A stretch of 33,135 nt of DNA from an uncultured bacterium (GCA_905214615.1 CAJMMX010000018.1:1-33135); one strand, 5' to 3'. Positions 14,668-22,799 are shown, counted from the stretch's first letter. Translations and numbers: made by a program. The notes: a model not told the origin generated them from the sequence alone.

Positions 14668-15150
14668 TTAGCGCAGCAGCTCGGTGAGGTTGCGTTTAAA
14701 GCGGGCGCGGTCTTCGCTGGTAAATGCCGCCGGCCCGCGAGTGCGTCCGCCGGCGCGGCGCACCTTCTTTTCCTCGTGGCGAATAAACAGCTGCATGTCG
14801 ATGGTTGCTTTGTCGTAGACGCGCCCGCGCACACCGATAGCGGCGGCATCGCGCCCGAGCACCATGCTCGCCAAGCCAATGTCCTGCGTCACGACCACGT
14901 CGCCCGCCTGCAGGCGTTCGACAATGGCAAAGTCGGCGCTGTCGGCGCCCACGCTCACGTCGAGCGTCGTGACCCAAAAGCCGCGTCGCGCGTGCTCGGC
15001 ATCGCGCGGGTCGTCGCGGCGAATCTGCCGTTCCAGGTTTTGCGTGCTGTTGCCGGCGATAACAACGGCGACGCCCGCCCGCCGCGCGCAGTCAATCGAC
15101 TCGCGCGTGACCGGGCAGGCGTCGGCATCAATAAAGAGCGTTCGCGGCAT
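14668..15150 (-). CDS. yaiI: UPF0178 (YaiI/YqxD, DUF188) family protein
   Basis: A 160-residue soluble protein of the DUF188 family, a PIN-like fold of unknown biochemical role. Conserved blocks are LFIDADACPVTRE near the N-terminus, VVIAGNSTQ, VTTLDVSVGADSADFAIVE, GDVVVTQDIGLASMVL and the C-terminal FTSEDRARFKRNLTELL. The acidic residues in these blocks resemble a metal-dependent nuclease site, but activity is not established for the family. Its ATG directly abuts the stop of the upstream HdeD-like gene, so the two form a short operon on the minus strand. Confidence 0.9.
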   Translation of the reverse strand: MPRTLFIDADACPVTRESIDCARRAGVAVVIAGNSTQNLERQIRRDDPRDAEHARRGFWVTTLDVSVGADSADFAIVERLQAGDVVVTQDIGLASMVLGRDAAAIGVRGRVYDKATIDMQLFIRHEEKKVRRAGGRTRGPAAFTSEDRARFKRNLTELLR

Positions 15151-15753
15151 CTAGTGCACCAGTTTGCCAAATTGAATAGCGCGAACAATCAGCGTTACGC
15201 CAAACACCAGCAGCGCGGCGCCGCTAAAGATGACGAGCATCTTGGCCGACCACAGCGGATAGATAAACACGAACATGCCGGCGATGATGGAAAGTGCGCC
15301 GCTCAGGATGGCGAGGGCGCGGTTGGACGAAAGCTCGGACTCCAGAATGGACATGACACCTTCGACAATCCAGCCAAAGCCGGCCACGATAACCACCATC
15401 GTGGTGAGCGTCGCGGTCGAGAAGGCCTGGTTGCGCAGGATTATGACGCCGCCCAGAATGATGAGCAGGTTGGAGATGATGCTCGTAACGCGCCAGCCGG
15501 TGGGCAGCAGCGGCTCGAAAACAGCGGTAAACAGCCTGATCGCGGCCGTGATCACAAAGTAGATGCCCAAGACGGTCGTCAGGAAGACGAGGGATTTGGC
15601 GGGCGCAAACAGCAGTGCGATGCCGGCGACGAGCGCCAAGACGCCCGTGATGGCGTAAATCCAGCGCACGGCCTTGACGGCCTTGCCTGCCATGCTTTTC
15701 TCGTCAAATCCAAACTGGCTCGATTTTTGGTCATCGTTCTTAAAGATGCCCAT
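15151..15753 (-). CDS. HdeD/DUF308-family membrane protein
   Basis: A 200-residue membrane protein with about six short hydrophobic helices and a charged N-terminal tail of ~30 residues. The repeated pattern (GVLALVAGIALLFAPAKSL, later SGALSIIAGMFVFIYPLWS) is the DUF308 repeat. In Escherichia coli the family member HdeD supports acid resistance; here the role is unknown. The ATG is preceded by GGAAAGGAG. It is the first gene of the pair with the UPF0178 gene. Confidence 0.85.
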   Translation of the reverse strand: MGIFKNDDQKSSQFGFDEKSMAGKAVKAVRWIYAITGVLALVAGIALLFAPAKSLVFLTTVLGIYFVITAAIRLFTAVFEPLLPTGWRVTSIISNLLIILGGVIILRNQAFSTATLTTMVVIVAGFGWIVEGVMSILESELSSNRALAILSGALSIIAGMFVFIYPLWSAKMLVIFSGAALLVFGVTLIVRAIQFGKLVH

Positions 15754-15941
15754 AATGTCTCCTTTCCGTGCGGCGTAAGCCCTGATCGTTACAACCAGTA
15801 TCCCCTAAGGGCGCTGACGTATGGATCGGGGAGGGCGAAACGTAACCCAAAGGCCCCGAATTGTTTCCGTTGTTCCCCACGTCGCGATTTTCTATTCAAC
15901 AGGTGTAGAACATTGCAGCCCTGTTCGTTATTGCCTACGTT

Positions 15942-15960
15942 TTAGGTTAGATTTTCCTAA
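15942..15960 (+). promoter_or_regulatory. IdeR/DtxR-like iron box before the nitroreductase gene
   Basis: TTAGGTTAGATTTTCCTAA matches the known IdeR/DtxR consensus TTAGGTTAGSCTAACCTAA at about 14-15 of 19 positions, with perfect outer TTAGG/CCTAA arms. It lies 29 bases before the nitroreductase ATG, where a bound repressor would block transcription. A DtxR-family regulator is encoded at 6827-7204 (the link is inferred). Confidence 0.65.
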
Positions 15961-15988
15961 GGACAATTGGCTTGTATTGGGGGTCCCT

Positions 15989-16660
15989 ATGAACGAAGCA
16001 GTTCCCGAGGCACCGTCGAGTGTCGAATCGATGGCAAAGCAAGGTTGCGAAAAGCTCGGTCTGGAAGCGTTTGATGCGCTGGTCCGTCGTGCCCGTACGT
16101 GCCGCCGTTTTGACGAGTCCATGCGCGTGCCGCGCGAGTTTTTGCTCGAGCTGGCGGAACTGGCGCACCTGGCTCCCTGCGGCGCCAATGCTCAGCGTCT
16201 GCGTTTTCACGTGGTGAGCGGTGCCGAGGATTGCGCGCGTGTATTTGACGAGCTCGCATGGGCCGGCGCACTTAAGGATTGGCCGGGTCCTGCCGAGGGC
16301 GAGCGCCCGACCGGCTACATCGCGATTCTGGCTGAGCGCGCCGTTCCGGGCAAGCCTGCCGCTCCCATTACCGAGGTCGACACGGGCATTGCCGCGCAGA
16401 CGATGATGCTCGCCGCCCGCAGCGCTACGCCCGAGGTGGCAGCCTGCATGTTCAAGGCCTTTACGCCCCATGCGATCGATGCCATGGGGCTCGATAACGA
16501 CAAGTATGAGCTCAAGCTGATCATGGCCTTTGGCGTTCCGGCCGAGATACAGGTGATCGATGCGATCGATTCCAACCCCGATGGCTCCATCAATTATTGG
16601 CGCGACGAGGCACAGGTGCACCACGTACCCAAGCGTTCGCTCGCCGACGTGCTGGTGTAG
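15989..16660 (+). CDS. Nitroreductase-family flavoprotein
   Basis: A protein of 223 residues in the FMN-dependent nitroreductase superfamily, which transfers electrons from NAD(P)H to nitro compounds, quinones or other acceptors. It shows the FMN-binding N-terminal pattern ARTCRRFDESMRVPREFLLELAELAHLAPCGANAQ in pieces (RRFDE, then APCGANAQ). The middle is GIAAQTMMLAA, and the C-terminal part carries a short substrate cap. I chose ATG 15989, which follows TTGGGGG; the frame is open to 15821, but that includes the regulatory box. An IdeR-like box upstream suggests induction in low iron. It is monocistronic as far as can be seen. The substrate is unknown. Confidence 0.86.
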   Translation: MNEAVPEAPSSVESMAKQGCEKLGLEAFDALVRRARTCRRFDESMRVPREFLLELAELAHLAPCGANAQRLRFHVVSGAEDCARVFDELAWAGALKDWPGPAEGERPTGYIAILAERAVPGKPAAPITEVDTGIAAQTMMLAARSATPEVAACMFKAFTPHAIDAMGLDNDKYELKLIMAFGVPAEIQVIDAIDSNPDGSINYWRDEAQVHHVPKRSLADVLV

Positions 16661-16692
16661 CTGAGCGTCACCGCGGCGTGATCAGACGGTAA

Positions 16693-16727
16693 ACCACCAC
16701 AAAGGTGCCTGTCCCCTTTGTGGTGGT
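16693..16727. repeat. Interspersed-type hairpin (13-bp stem)
   Basis: ACCACCACAAAGG pairs perfectly with CCTTTGTGGTGGT across a 9-base loop. It lies between the nitroreductase stop and the next gene. No T run follows on the plus strand, so it is a weak terminator at best. Confidence 0.65.
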
Positions 16728-16742
16728 ACGAGGGGAGGGCGT

Positions 16743-17285
16743 GTGGCAGATCTGTATTTGGTGCGGCATGGGCAGACTGAGCTCAATGTGCAGAGCATTT
16801 TGCAGGGCTGGCACGATTCGCCGCTTACGGCGCGCGGGCGCGAGCAGGCGCTGACGGCGCGTACGGCGTTTGCGGCGCGTGGCGTGGCCTTTGATCATGT
16901 GTATTCCTCGCCGTTGGGCCGGGCGCGGCATACGGCCGAGCTTATCGTTGGCGAGGGCCGTTCCATTGAGCTGGTCGATGACCTGCGTGAGTGGCATTTT
17001 GGCTCGCTGGAGGGCACATCAAATCGCGAGATGCCGCCGCAGCCCTGGGGCGATTATCCGGTGGCCTTTGGCGGCGAGTCGGAAGTGCAGCTTCAGTCGC
17101 GCATGGTCGCGGCGCTGTCCCGTATTATGGCCCGGCCGCAGCACGACTGCGTGCTGGCGGTTTCCCACGGCTCAGCCTGCCAGGAGTTTCTTGAGTATGT
17201 GACTGGCGGGGGAGAGCTACCCGACAACGGTGCCGTGCTTCATTTTGGCTATTGCGACGGGGCGTTTTCGCTCTTGGGTTGGTAA
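16743..17285 (+). CDS. Histidine phosphatase-family protein (first of a tandem pair)
   Basis: A 180-residue enzyme of the histidine phosphatase (phosphoglycerate mutase-like) superfamily. The N-terminal RHG motif is LVRHGQTELN (catalytic His9), the second Arg lies in VYSSPLGRARHTAE, the acid is in LREWHFGSLEG, and the second His is in VSHGSACQEF. Members act as phosphatases on sugars, nucleotides, phosphoserine or cobalamin intermediates. The start is GTG 16743, after GAGGGGAGGG. The next gene is a clear paralogue 17 bases downstream, so one transcript and gene duplication are likely. The substrate is not predictable. Confidence 0.9.
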   Translation: MADLYLVRHGQTELNVQSILQGWHDSPLTARGREQALTARTAFAARGVAFDHVYSSPLGRARHTAELIVGEGRSIELVDDLREWHFGSLEGTSNREMPPQPWGDYPVAFGGESEVQLQSRMVAALSRIMARPQHDCVLAVSHGSACQEFLEYVTGGGELPDNGAVLHFGYCDGAFSLLGW

Positions 17286-17302
17286 CGAACGAAAGGACCC
17301 CT

Positions 17303-17938
17303 ATGAATAAAGATCTGTATCTGGTCCGTCATGGACAGACGATATTCAACCTTAAGCGTATCATTCAGGGGTGGAGTGACTCGCCGCTTACGCAGTTGGG
17401 TTGCGACCAGGCGGCGCGCGCCGGCATGTTTTTACGTGCGCGCGGCATTGAGCCCGATCATGCCTACACCTCTACGCTTCATCGCACCGAGCAGACTATC
17501 GCCAACTTGTGGCCGGGCTTGGCGTACGAGCGCCTGGACGGCCTGCGTGAGTGGTTCTTTGGCGACTTTGAGGCCGAGCGCGTGATGCTTATGCCCGAGC
17601 GCCCGTGGCGCGACTTCTATCGGCAGTTTGGCGGCGAGGGCCAGATCCAGGTGCGCACGCGCATGGTGGCGACGCTGACCGATCTTATGCAGCGTCCGGA
17701 CCATACGTGCGTGCTCGCGGTAAGTCATGGCTCAGCTATCAAGGAGTTTTTGGACCACGTGCGGGGCGCGGCGGCCGACGAGCGCGAACGCGTGCCGGGC
17801 AACTGCTCAGTGCTGCATTTTGCGTTTGACGATGCGGCCGATACGTTTGAACTGGTCGAAGTCTTTACGCAGGAAGACTACGCGCGCGAGCTGGGGCTAG
17901 AGCCGCTCGTGGCGGCGGCAGGTCCGCAGCGTGGGTAG
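17303..17938 (+). CDS. Histidine phosphatase-family protein (second of a tandem pair)
   Basis: A paralogue of the preceding protein, 211 residues long. It has LVRHGQTIFNLKRIIQGWSDSP, matching the neighbour's LVRHGQTELNVQSILQGWHDSP nearly position for position, plus LREWFFGDFE and VSHGSAIKEF. It has a longer C-terminus (about 30 extra residues, EVFTQEDYARELG). The start is ATG 17303 with GAAAGGA upstream; the longer frame from 17252 would overlap the previous gene. The pair ends at a two-way terminator. Confidence 0.9.
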   Translation: MNKDLYLVRHGQTIFNLKRIIQGWSDSPLTQLGCDQAARAGMFLRARGIEPDHAYTSTLHRTEQTIANLWPGLAYERLDGLREWFFGDFEAERVMLMPERPWRDFYRQFGGEGQIQVRTRMVATLTDLMQRPDHTCVLAVSHGSAIKEFLDHVRGAAADERERVPGNCSVLHFAFDDAADTFELVEVFTQEDYARELGLEPLVAAAGPQRG

Positions 17939-17983
17939 TTTGGGCGTGGCGGTGCGGGTCGCCGACTTACTTCTCGACGCAAA

Positions 17984-18022
17984 AGGGGCGGAGATGCATG
18001 TACCTGCTGCATCTCCGCCCCT
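17984..18022. terminator. Two-way terminator between convergent genes
   Basis: A perfect 15-bp stem, AGGGGCGGAGATGCA with its complement, encloses a 9-base loop. T-rich tails lie on both sides (GTTTGTTG on plus, TTTTGCG on minus). It serves the phosphatase pair (+) and the DUF1015-like gene (-). Confidence 0.88.
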
Positions 18023-18065
18023 GTTTGTTGAGCTGCCGATTTTTGTGCTGGGCGGTCTGGTCTTG

Positions 18066-18755
18066 CTAGAACCGCGCGACCTGGTGCGTGAGCAGACCCG
18101 TCGGAACCTGCGGCGCGGCGCCGCTGACCTGCGCGGCGGGGAAGAGCACGGCAACGGTAAAGTTGAACGGCTCCTTGCCGGTGTACGTTCCGGCGGCATG
18201 GGCCTCATCGGCCAGCAGCTGCGACGCCCCGGTCAGAGCGGCGGCGTAGGCGGGGTCGTCGGCCAGTGCCGGCTCCGGTGCTTGGTCGAGCATAGCGCGG
18301 ATGGCCCCGACGGCGTCCTCGCGCTTGACCTCCCACGCGCGGTGCGTAATGCCCGCGGGGTCGGTGACGGCGTAGAGCGACGCGCCCTCTTTGGCGGCGC
18401 CCAGGATGATATCCATGACGGGCGAGGCCTCGTAGGCGAGCGATACGGGGCGCGGCTGCACCTTGAGCTCGGCGATCGCGCGCGCGGCGGCGAGTGCGTC
18501 GACGTTCTCGGCGACAGCCGCGTCGCTGCCCGCCAGCGTGCCAACCGGGCAGATCGCCACAACGCCCGTCACGCGACCCAGCTCGCCCGAGCATTCGTAC
18601 ACGTAGTACGCTGCGCCTGGATCTTTGAGCATGAGCCCGTCGGCGATGGCGGCGCGCAGAGCATCGTTGCCGCTCAGGATGCTGCCCATTGCAGGCAGCG
18701 CCTCGAGCACGCGGTCCTGAGCCGGGCGGATGCAGGGAAACGGAAGTGCTTTCAT
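18066..18755 (-). CDS. Short, divergent DUF1015-like protein
   Basis: A 229-residue protein that I match, with moderate confidence, to DUF1015 (usually ~400 residues, often encoded beside serA/serC in other bacteria). Family-like elements are the start KALPFPCIRPAQDRVLEALPAM, YYVYECSGELGRVTGVVAICPV, a VAENVDALAAAR segment in place of the usual charged helix, and the end FNFTVAVLFPAAQ. The hallmark DGHHRA-type motif is not visible; the corresponding stretch reads LTGASQLLADEAHAAG. So it may have lost the original activity or be a distinct branch. serC-serA lie 3 kb away on the same strand. The ATG is at 18755, with AGGAC upstream. Confidence 0.6.
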   Translation of the reverse strand: MKALPFPCIRPAQDRVLEALPAMGSILSGNDALRAAIADGLMLKDPGAAYYVYECSGELGRVTGVVAICPVGTLAGSDAAVAENVDALAAARAIAELKVQPRPVSLAYEASPVMDIILGAAKEGASLYAVTDPAGITHRAWEVKREDAVGAIRAMLDQAPEPALADDPAYAAALTGASQLLADEAHAAGTYTGKEPFNFTVAVLFPAAQVSGAAPQVPTGLLTHQVARF

Positions 18756-18794
18756 GGGCGGTCCTAACGCACGAGTCGGTTTGTTCGCGGCTTA

Positions 18795-20015
18795 TTATGC
18801 CCCAACTTGGCCGCTCGCGTCCCAGAGCACGTTATCGGCGAGCGCGATTAGCACCTGCTGACAACGAACGATATCGGCATGGGGCACATATTCGTTGGGC
18901 TTGTGCGCGAGCGCGAGCGACCCGGGACCGTAGCTCATGCAATTGCGGTTGCCTGTCTTGCCGGCAATGACGGCGGTGTCGGTGTAGCCGGTAAAGAAGC
19001 CGACGGTCGTGTCCGCATCCGTCACGTCATCGGCGGCACGCTTGAGCGCCGCTAGAAGGGGAGAGTTCGGGTCGCGCTCGATGGCGGGGCGGTCGCCCGT
19101 CACGGTGTAGCTGCCATGGCAACCGGGAACGGCGGCTTCGGCGACGGCGATGGCCTGCTCTGCCATGCGCGTCGCGGCGACCGTATCGGTCGGCGGGGTC
19201 AGGCGCATGTCGACCCAGACTTTGGCGCGGTCGGGTACGACATAGGGACGGTAGCCACCTTCGATCTGTCCAAACGTGATGGTCGAAGGCCCTAGCTCAT
19301 CGTGCGCGGGCAGCGCCACAAACGCGCGACGGAGCGAACACACGACCTCGGCCATGGCGACGACGGCATCCGCGCCCTTCCAAGGCTGGCTCGCATGCGC
19401 CGTCACGCCAGCCATTTCAATCTCGAACCACGTACGTCCCTTGTGCGCCACCTGGATCTGTCCGTCGGTGGGTTCGGTGTCCAGCACCCATTCACGCGAG
19501 CCGACCCAGCCGGCATCGATCGCGGCCTCTGAGCCGCGCATAAAGTCTTCCTCGTCGACCGAGCAGATAAGCGAAAAGCCGCGGCGGGGCAACGCGCCAT
19601 CCGCCGCCACGCGCTCGAGCGTATGGACCAGTGCGGCAATGGCGCAGGCCAGGCCACCCTTCATATCGCAGGCACCGCGGCCGTAGAGCTTGCCGTCGCG
19701 CACGACCGCCCCGAGCGGCGTAATGTCCGCGTCCCAGCCGTCGCCCAAGGTGACTGTGTCCATGTGGCAGATGTAGACGAGCCGTGGCTCGTCGCTCAAA
19801 CCGGGCACGGTGACCATGAGATTGCGGCGCCCGGGCAGCACCTCGAGTTCCTCAACCTGCACGGCATCGAGCGCAGAACTATCAAGTTGTGCCAGCTGCT
19901 GCTCAATGAGCCTCTTAATGAAGCGCTCAATTTCATCCTCATACGCGCCCGGGTCTGAGCTGTCGATCCGCACGAGTCCTTGCGTAAGCCGCCAGGCAAA
20001 GTCCTCATCAACCAT
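18795..20015 (-). CDS. M20-family metallopeptidase (ArgE/DapE/CPG2-like)
   Basis: A zinc-dependent hydrolase of 406 residues that cleaves amide bonds of small peptides or N-acyl amino acids. It contains the metal-site motifs CHMDTV (His84, Asp86), GRGACDMKGG (Asp117), the catalytic and ligand pair in DEEDF (Glu155-Glu156), the distal Asp in VLDTEPTD, and a late His in LALAHKPNEYV. The inserted dimerisation domain contains the conserved GVTAHAS and GGYRPYVVPDRAKVWVDMR blocks. I chose ATG 20015, preceded by GTGAGG; a TTG at 20045 would add ten residues without support. The true substrate (acetylornithine, succinyl-diaminopimelate, dipeptide) cannot be told from motifs. Confidence 0.9.
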   Translation of the reverse strand: MVDEDFAWRLTQGLVRIDSSDPGAYEDEIERFIKRLIEQQLAQLDSSALDAVQVEELEVLPGRRNLMVTVPGLSDEPRLVYICHMDTVTLGDGWDADITPLGAVVRDGKLYGRGACDMKGGLACAIAALVHTLERVAADGALPRRGFSLICSVDEEDFMRGSEAAIDAGWVGSREWVLDTEPTDGQIQVAHKGRTWFEIEMAGVTAHASQPWKGADAVVAMAEVVCSLRRAFVALPAHDELGPSTITFGQIEGGYRPYVVPDRAKVWVDMRLTPPTDTVAATRMAEQAIAVAEAAVPGCHGSYTVTGDRPAIERDPNSPLLAALKRAADDVTDADTTVGFFTGYTDTAVIAGKTGNRNCMSYGPGSLALAHKPNEYVPHADIVRCQQVLIALADNVLWDASGQVGA

Positions 20016-20169
20016 ATGCAACCTCACAATCAGTTTGCTTTCCAAACCGATTGTAAGCCTCCTGAGAGATCCGCGACGTGGGCGTGGCAGTATTTACCGT
20101 TCGCAGGCCGAGCCAGCGCGTTTGCCGTCCGAGCGGGTTCACAAGCGACGCAGCGGGTACGTACCCTTC

Positions 20170-21219
20170 ATGGACGACATGCTGTGCGACATATCTGCCT
20201 TTCGGTATCACCGGATACCTCCACAGGTCTTGGCAATAATGCCGGACCTGCCCGATTCTGCGGACGATCCGCGCAGGGAGCACCTATGTGAGCATCCGCT
20301 CGTCACGCATTTCCTGGGCACCCCGTTACACGTGTTGGCGCAGGGCAGCTGCGGACGTAAGGGCGATCGCATTGTCAGGCATGTTTGGAACGGGGAGAGG
20401 CCGTTTGATTCCGTGCGGCAGACGGAGTTTGGCCTCGATGTTGCGTCCCCACTCTTTACCCTGCTGACCCTGGCTTCCTCGGTCTCAAACGAGCGTCTAA
20501 TCATGTGCATGTATGAGATGTGCGGCACCTTTGCCGTGTGCAAGATTGCACCTCAGGTAAAGTCGGCACTTGAGCAGGCATACGGGGGCCGGTGGGGTGA
20601 CGCACGGTCGGGTTGGGAAAATGTAAAGGATGTCTCGGGGAATCCAACGGACCTGTGGAAACGACCGCCCTTGATCGAGTTCTCTGAACTTACAGAGTTC
20701 GCCGATAAGATCCGGGGGCTCCGCGGCGCTAAATCGTTCACACGTGCCGCGAAATGCATTACGGGGGTGGCGGCATCGCCGCTTGAGGTCCAGGCTTCGA
20801 TGCTGTTTGGCCTTACGAGGTTGCGCGGCGGCGAAGGGCTGCGCCTTACCAATAACGTTGAGATTCGTATGACGCGCAGCGCCCGCCTGATTTCGGGGCT
20901 TGATAGGCGCTATGCCGATATCCTGCTGGCAAATAAGGACGGCAGTCGAGAGTGTCTGGTTGAATGCCAAGGTAAAGCCATTCACGGATCCATTGAATCC
21001 AAGATTTCGGACTCCGATCGAACGACGGCGCTGCAAGCGATGGGATATCCCGTCATTCTGATGACCTATGGTCAGCTGGCCGACTCCGATGCCTTCCGCG
21101 TGGTGATGGAGCTCATCATGTTCTATCTCGATGTGCCGCTGAAAGACAAGACGCCGCGACAGCAGGAGCTCGAACGGCGGCTTCGTGAGGAGATTTTTAT
21201 CGATTGGGCAGGAATGTAG
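20170..21219 (+). CDS. Hypothetical protein, paralogue of the PD-(D/E)XK-like protein at 10512-11720
   Basis: Unnamed family, 349 residues from ATG 20170 (ATG 20179 is possible; the frame is open to 19810 but overlaps the M20 gene). It follows the same block order as the other copy: PLHVLA, DSVRQTEFGLDVASP, YEMCGTFAVC, a middle GLRGAKSFTRAAK...ASPLEVQ, then a nuclease-like core YADILLANKDGSRECLVECQG (split here), followed by DSDRTTALQAMGYPVILMT and SDAFRVVMELI. The Asp...Glu-Cys-Gln-Gly spacing resembles the active site of PD-(D/E)XK folds such as Vsr/DUF559. It lacks the acidic tail of its paralogue. The N-terminal half resembles the recognition part of AbiEi-like proteins only loosely. The role is unknown. 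Confidence 0.72.
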   Translation: MDDMLCDISAFRYHRIPPQVLAIMPDLPDSADDPRREHLCEHPLVTHFLGTPLHVLAQGSCGRKGDRIVRHVWNGERPFDSVRQTEFGLDVASPLFTLLTLASSVSNERLIMCMYEMCGTFAVCKIAPQVKSALEQAYGGRWGDARSGWENVKDVSGNPTDLWKRPPLIEFSELTEFADKIRGLRGAKSFTRAAKCITGVAASPLEVQASMLFGLTRLRGGEGLRLTNNVEIRMTRSARLISGLDRRYADILLANKDGSRECLVECQGKAIHGSIESKISDSDRTTALQAMGYPVILMTYGQLADSDAFRVVMELIMFYLDVPLKDKTPRQQELERRLREEIFIDWAGM

Positions 21220-21300
21220 CCGCGCGGGTGGAAAACGGTCGCGCGGACTAGAGTTTTGGTCACAAAAAGACTTATATTTCGCCTTGGAGGGGCCTTAAAA

Positions 21301-21420
21301 ATGCTATCTAGAATAAGTTGTTTCGGAAAATGGACAGTCAACTTACATTCGGCACATAGAGATCGATTTTTACCTACTAAAGTCCCTGATAAAGCTGTTT
21401 ATCAAAGCGGGTGTGCTTAG
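21301..21420 (+). CDS. Possible small protein of 39 residues
   Basis: ATG 21301 is preceded by TTGGAGG about 10 bases upstream and opens a frame reading MLSRISCFGKWTVNLHSAHR and on to a TAG. It has no recognised domain, signal or neighbour relation. It may be a decayed gene end or chance; only the Shine-Dalgarno sequence favours it. Confidence 0.25.
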   Translation: MLSRISCFGKWTVNLHSAHRDRFLPTKVPDKAVYQSGCA

Positions 21421-21499
21421 CGACTTGAGCCTCACTATCGATTATCTGAAAAAACTTGTTCTGGGTATCATTTTAAAGTCGTCCGGAGCAACAAAATCA

Positions 21500-21524
21500 G
21501 CCCCCGTTTCGTGAAAACGGGGGC
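21500..21524 (-). terminator. Terminator of the serC-serA operon
   Basis: GCCCCCGTTT pairs with AAACGGGGGC across a 5-base loop. On the minus strand it continues TGATTTTGTT. It lies 43 bases after the serA stop. Confidence 0.87.
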
Positions 21525-21566
21525 CGAATGGGCTTCGTGGTCTGTCTGGCAGGATTGGCGCCGGCG

Positions 21567-22730
21567 CTATTTAATCACGCGCACACGATACATCGACGGA
21601 ATTTGCTTAAGTGCCTCGATCGTGCTGCCGTCCAGGTGCTCGTCGGTGTCGAACATGGTGTAGGCGTTCTCGCCGGCGGATTCGTTGGTCATGCGCTGCA
21701 CGTTGGCGTTGTCCTTGGCGAGAATTGCCGTGATCTGGCCGATCATGTTGGGCACGTTGGCATGCAGGCAGGCGATGCGGCTTGCGGCGCGCGCCTTGCC
21801 CATGCTGCAGGCGGGGTAGTTGACGCTGTGCGCGATGTTGCCGTTTTCCAGGTAATCCTTGAGCTCGCTGATGGCCATGTCGGCGCAGTTGGCCTCGGCC
21901 TCGCCGGTGCCGGCGCCCGAATGCGTGGTGATAAACGTGTTGGGCATCTTGACGGTCTTGGGCGTGGCAAAGTCGCAGCTAAACCAGCTGAGCTTGCCCG
22001 CGCGCAGGGCGGCGTCGACGGCGTCCTCGTCAATGATGGTCTCGCGCGCGTAGTTGATGAGCACGGCGTCCGGGGCCAGCAGGTCGATCTGCTCGGTGCT
22101 GATCATGCCGATGGTATCGGCCTTGCTGGGCACGTGCACGGTGAGGTAGTCGCAGCCGCGGCACAGATCCTCGAGCGTGCCCACGCGCTGCACCTCGCGG
22201 CTCAGCACCCACGCGTGCTCGACGGAAATGAACGGATCGTAGCCGTAAACGTCCATGCCCAGGTCGACACAGGCGTTGGCGACCTTGGAGCCCACGTTGC
22301 CCAGACCGATGACACCGATGCGCTTGCCCTTGAGCTCGCGGCCCACAAAGGCCTTCTTGGCCTTCTCGGCATCGACCTGAATCTCGGGGTCGTCGGCGTT
22401 GTTGCGCACCCAGTTCATCGACTGCACGACGCCGCGGCTCGAAAGCACCAGCATGCCCAGGACGAGCTCCTTGACGGCGTTGCTGTTGGCACCGGGGGAG
22501 TTAAAGACGACGACGCCCTTCTTGGCGTACTCCTCGACGGGGATGTTGTTGACGCCGGCGCCGCAGCGGGCGATGGCGCGAATGCCCTCGGGCAGCTCGT
22601 AGCCGTGCAGGTCGGTCGAGCGCATCAGGATGGCGTCGGCCTCCTCGGCGGTGCTCACAAATTCGTAGCCCTCGCCAAACTCGACTTTGCCGTCTTTGGT
22701 GATGTCGTCGATGGTCTTGATCTTGCGCAT
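21567..22730 (-). CDS. serA: 3-phosphoglycerate dehydrogenase with C-terminal ACT domain
   Basis: Catalyses the first step of serine synthesis, oxidising 3-phosphoglycerate with NAD. The 387 residues comprise a substrate domain, an NAD-binding Rossmann domain with GLGNVG (142-147), catalytic Arg229 in NYARE and His270 in TTHSGAG, and an ACT domain (~318-387) that may bind serine for feedback control. The Glu of the usual catalytic trio (in EP of the classical DVFxxEP) is not visible; the place reads SCDFATPKTV, as in the short clade with DFPN-type sequences. The ATG is preceded by AAGGAG. It follows serC by 69 bases on the same strand, and the two probably form an operon. Confidence 0.92.
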   Translation of the reverse strand: MRKIKTIDDITKDGKVEFGEGYEFVSTAEEADAILMRSTDLHGYELPEGIRAIARCGAGVNNIPVEEYAKKGVVVFNSPGANSNAVKELVLGMLVLSSRGVVQSMNWVRNNADDPEIQVDAEKAKKAFVGRELKGKRIGVIGLGNVGSKVANACVDLGMDVYGYDPFISVEHAWVLSREVQRVGTLEDLCRGCDYLTVHVPSKADTIGMISTEQIDLLAPDAVLINYARETIIDEDAVDAALRAGKLSWFSCDFATPKTVKMPNTFITTHSGAGTGEAEANCADMAISELKDYLENGNIAHSVNYPACSMGKARAASRIACLHANVPNMIGQITAILAKDNANVQRMTNESAGENAYTMFDTDEHLDGSTIEALKQIPSMYRVRVIK

Positions 22731-22799
22731 GGAAAACTCCTTAGCAGGTTTGTTTAAAACAAGTGGTTTGAAGTGGCTGGTCGGCCCGCGCGTTGCGGG

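Larger units (their letters stand above)
21220..21566. other. Intergenic stretch with a possible 39-codon ORF and the serA terminator
   Basis: AT-richer than the flanking genes. The only candidate gene is a 39-codon frame at 21301-21420 (listed separately); the serA terminator is at 21500-21524. Nothing else was recognised. Confidence 0.5.

Noticed and set aside
14776..15945. Plus-strand 389-codon frame opposite the UPF0178 and HdeD-like genes
   Set aside because: It is an antisense shadow with a charged, repetitive composition and no motif; the minus-strand genes are clear.
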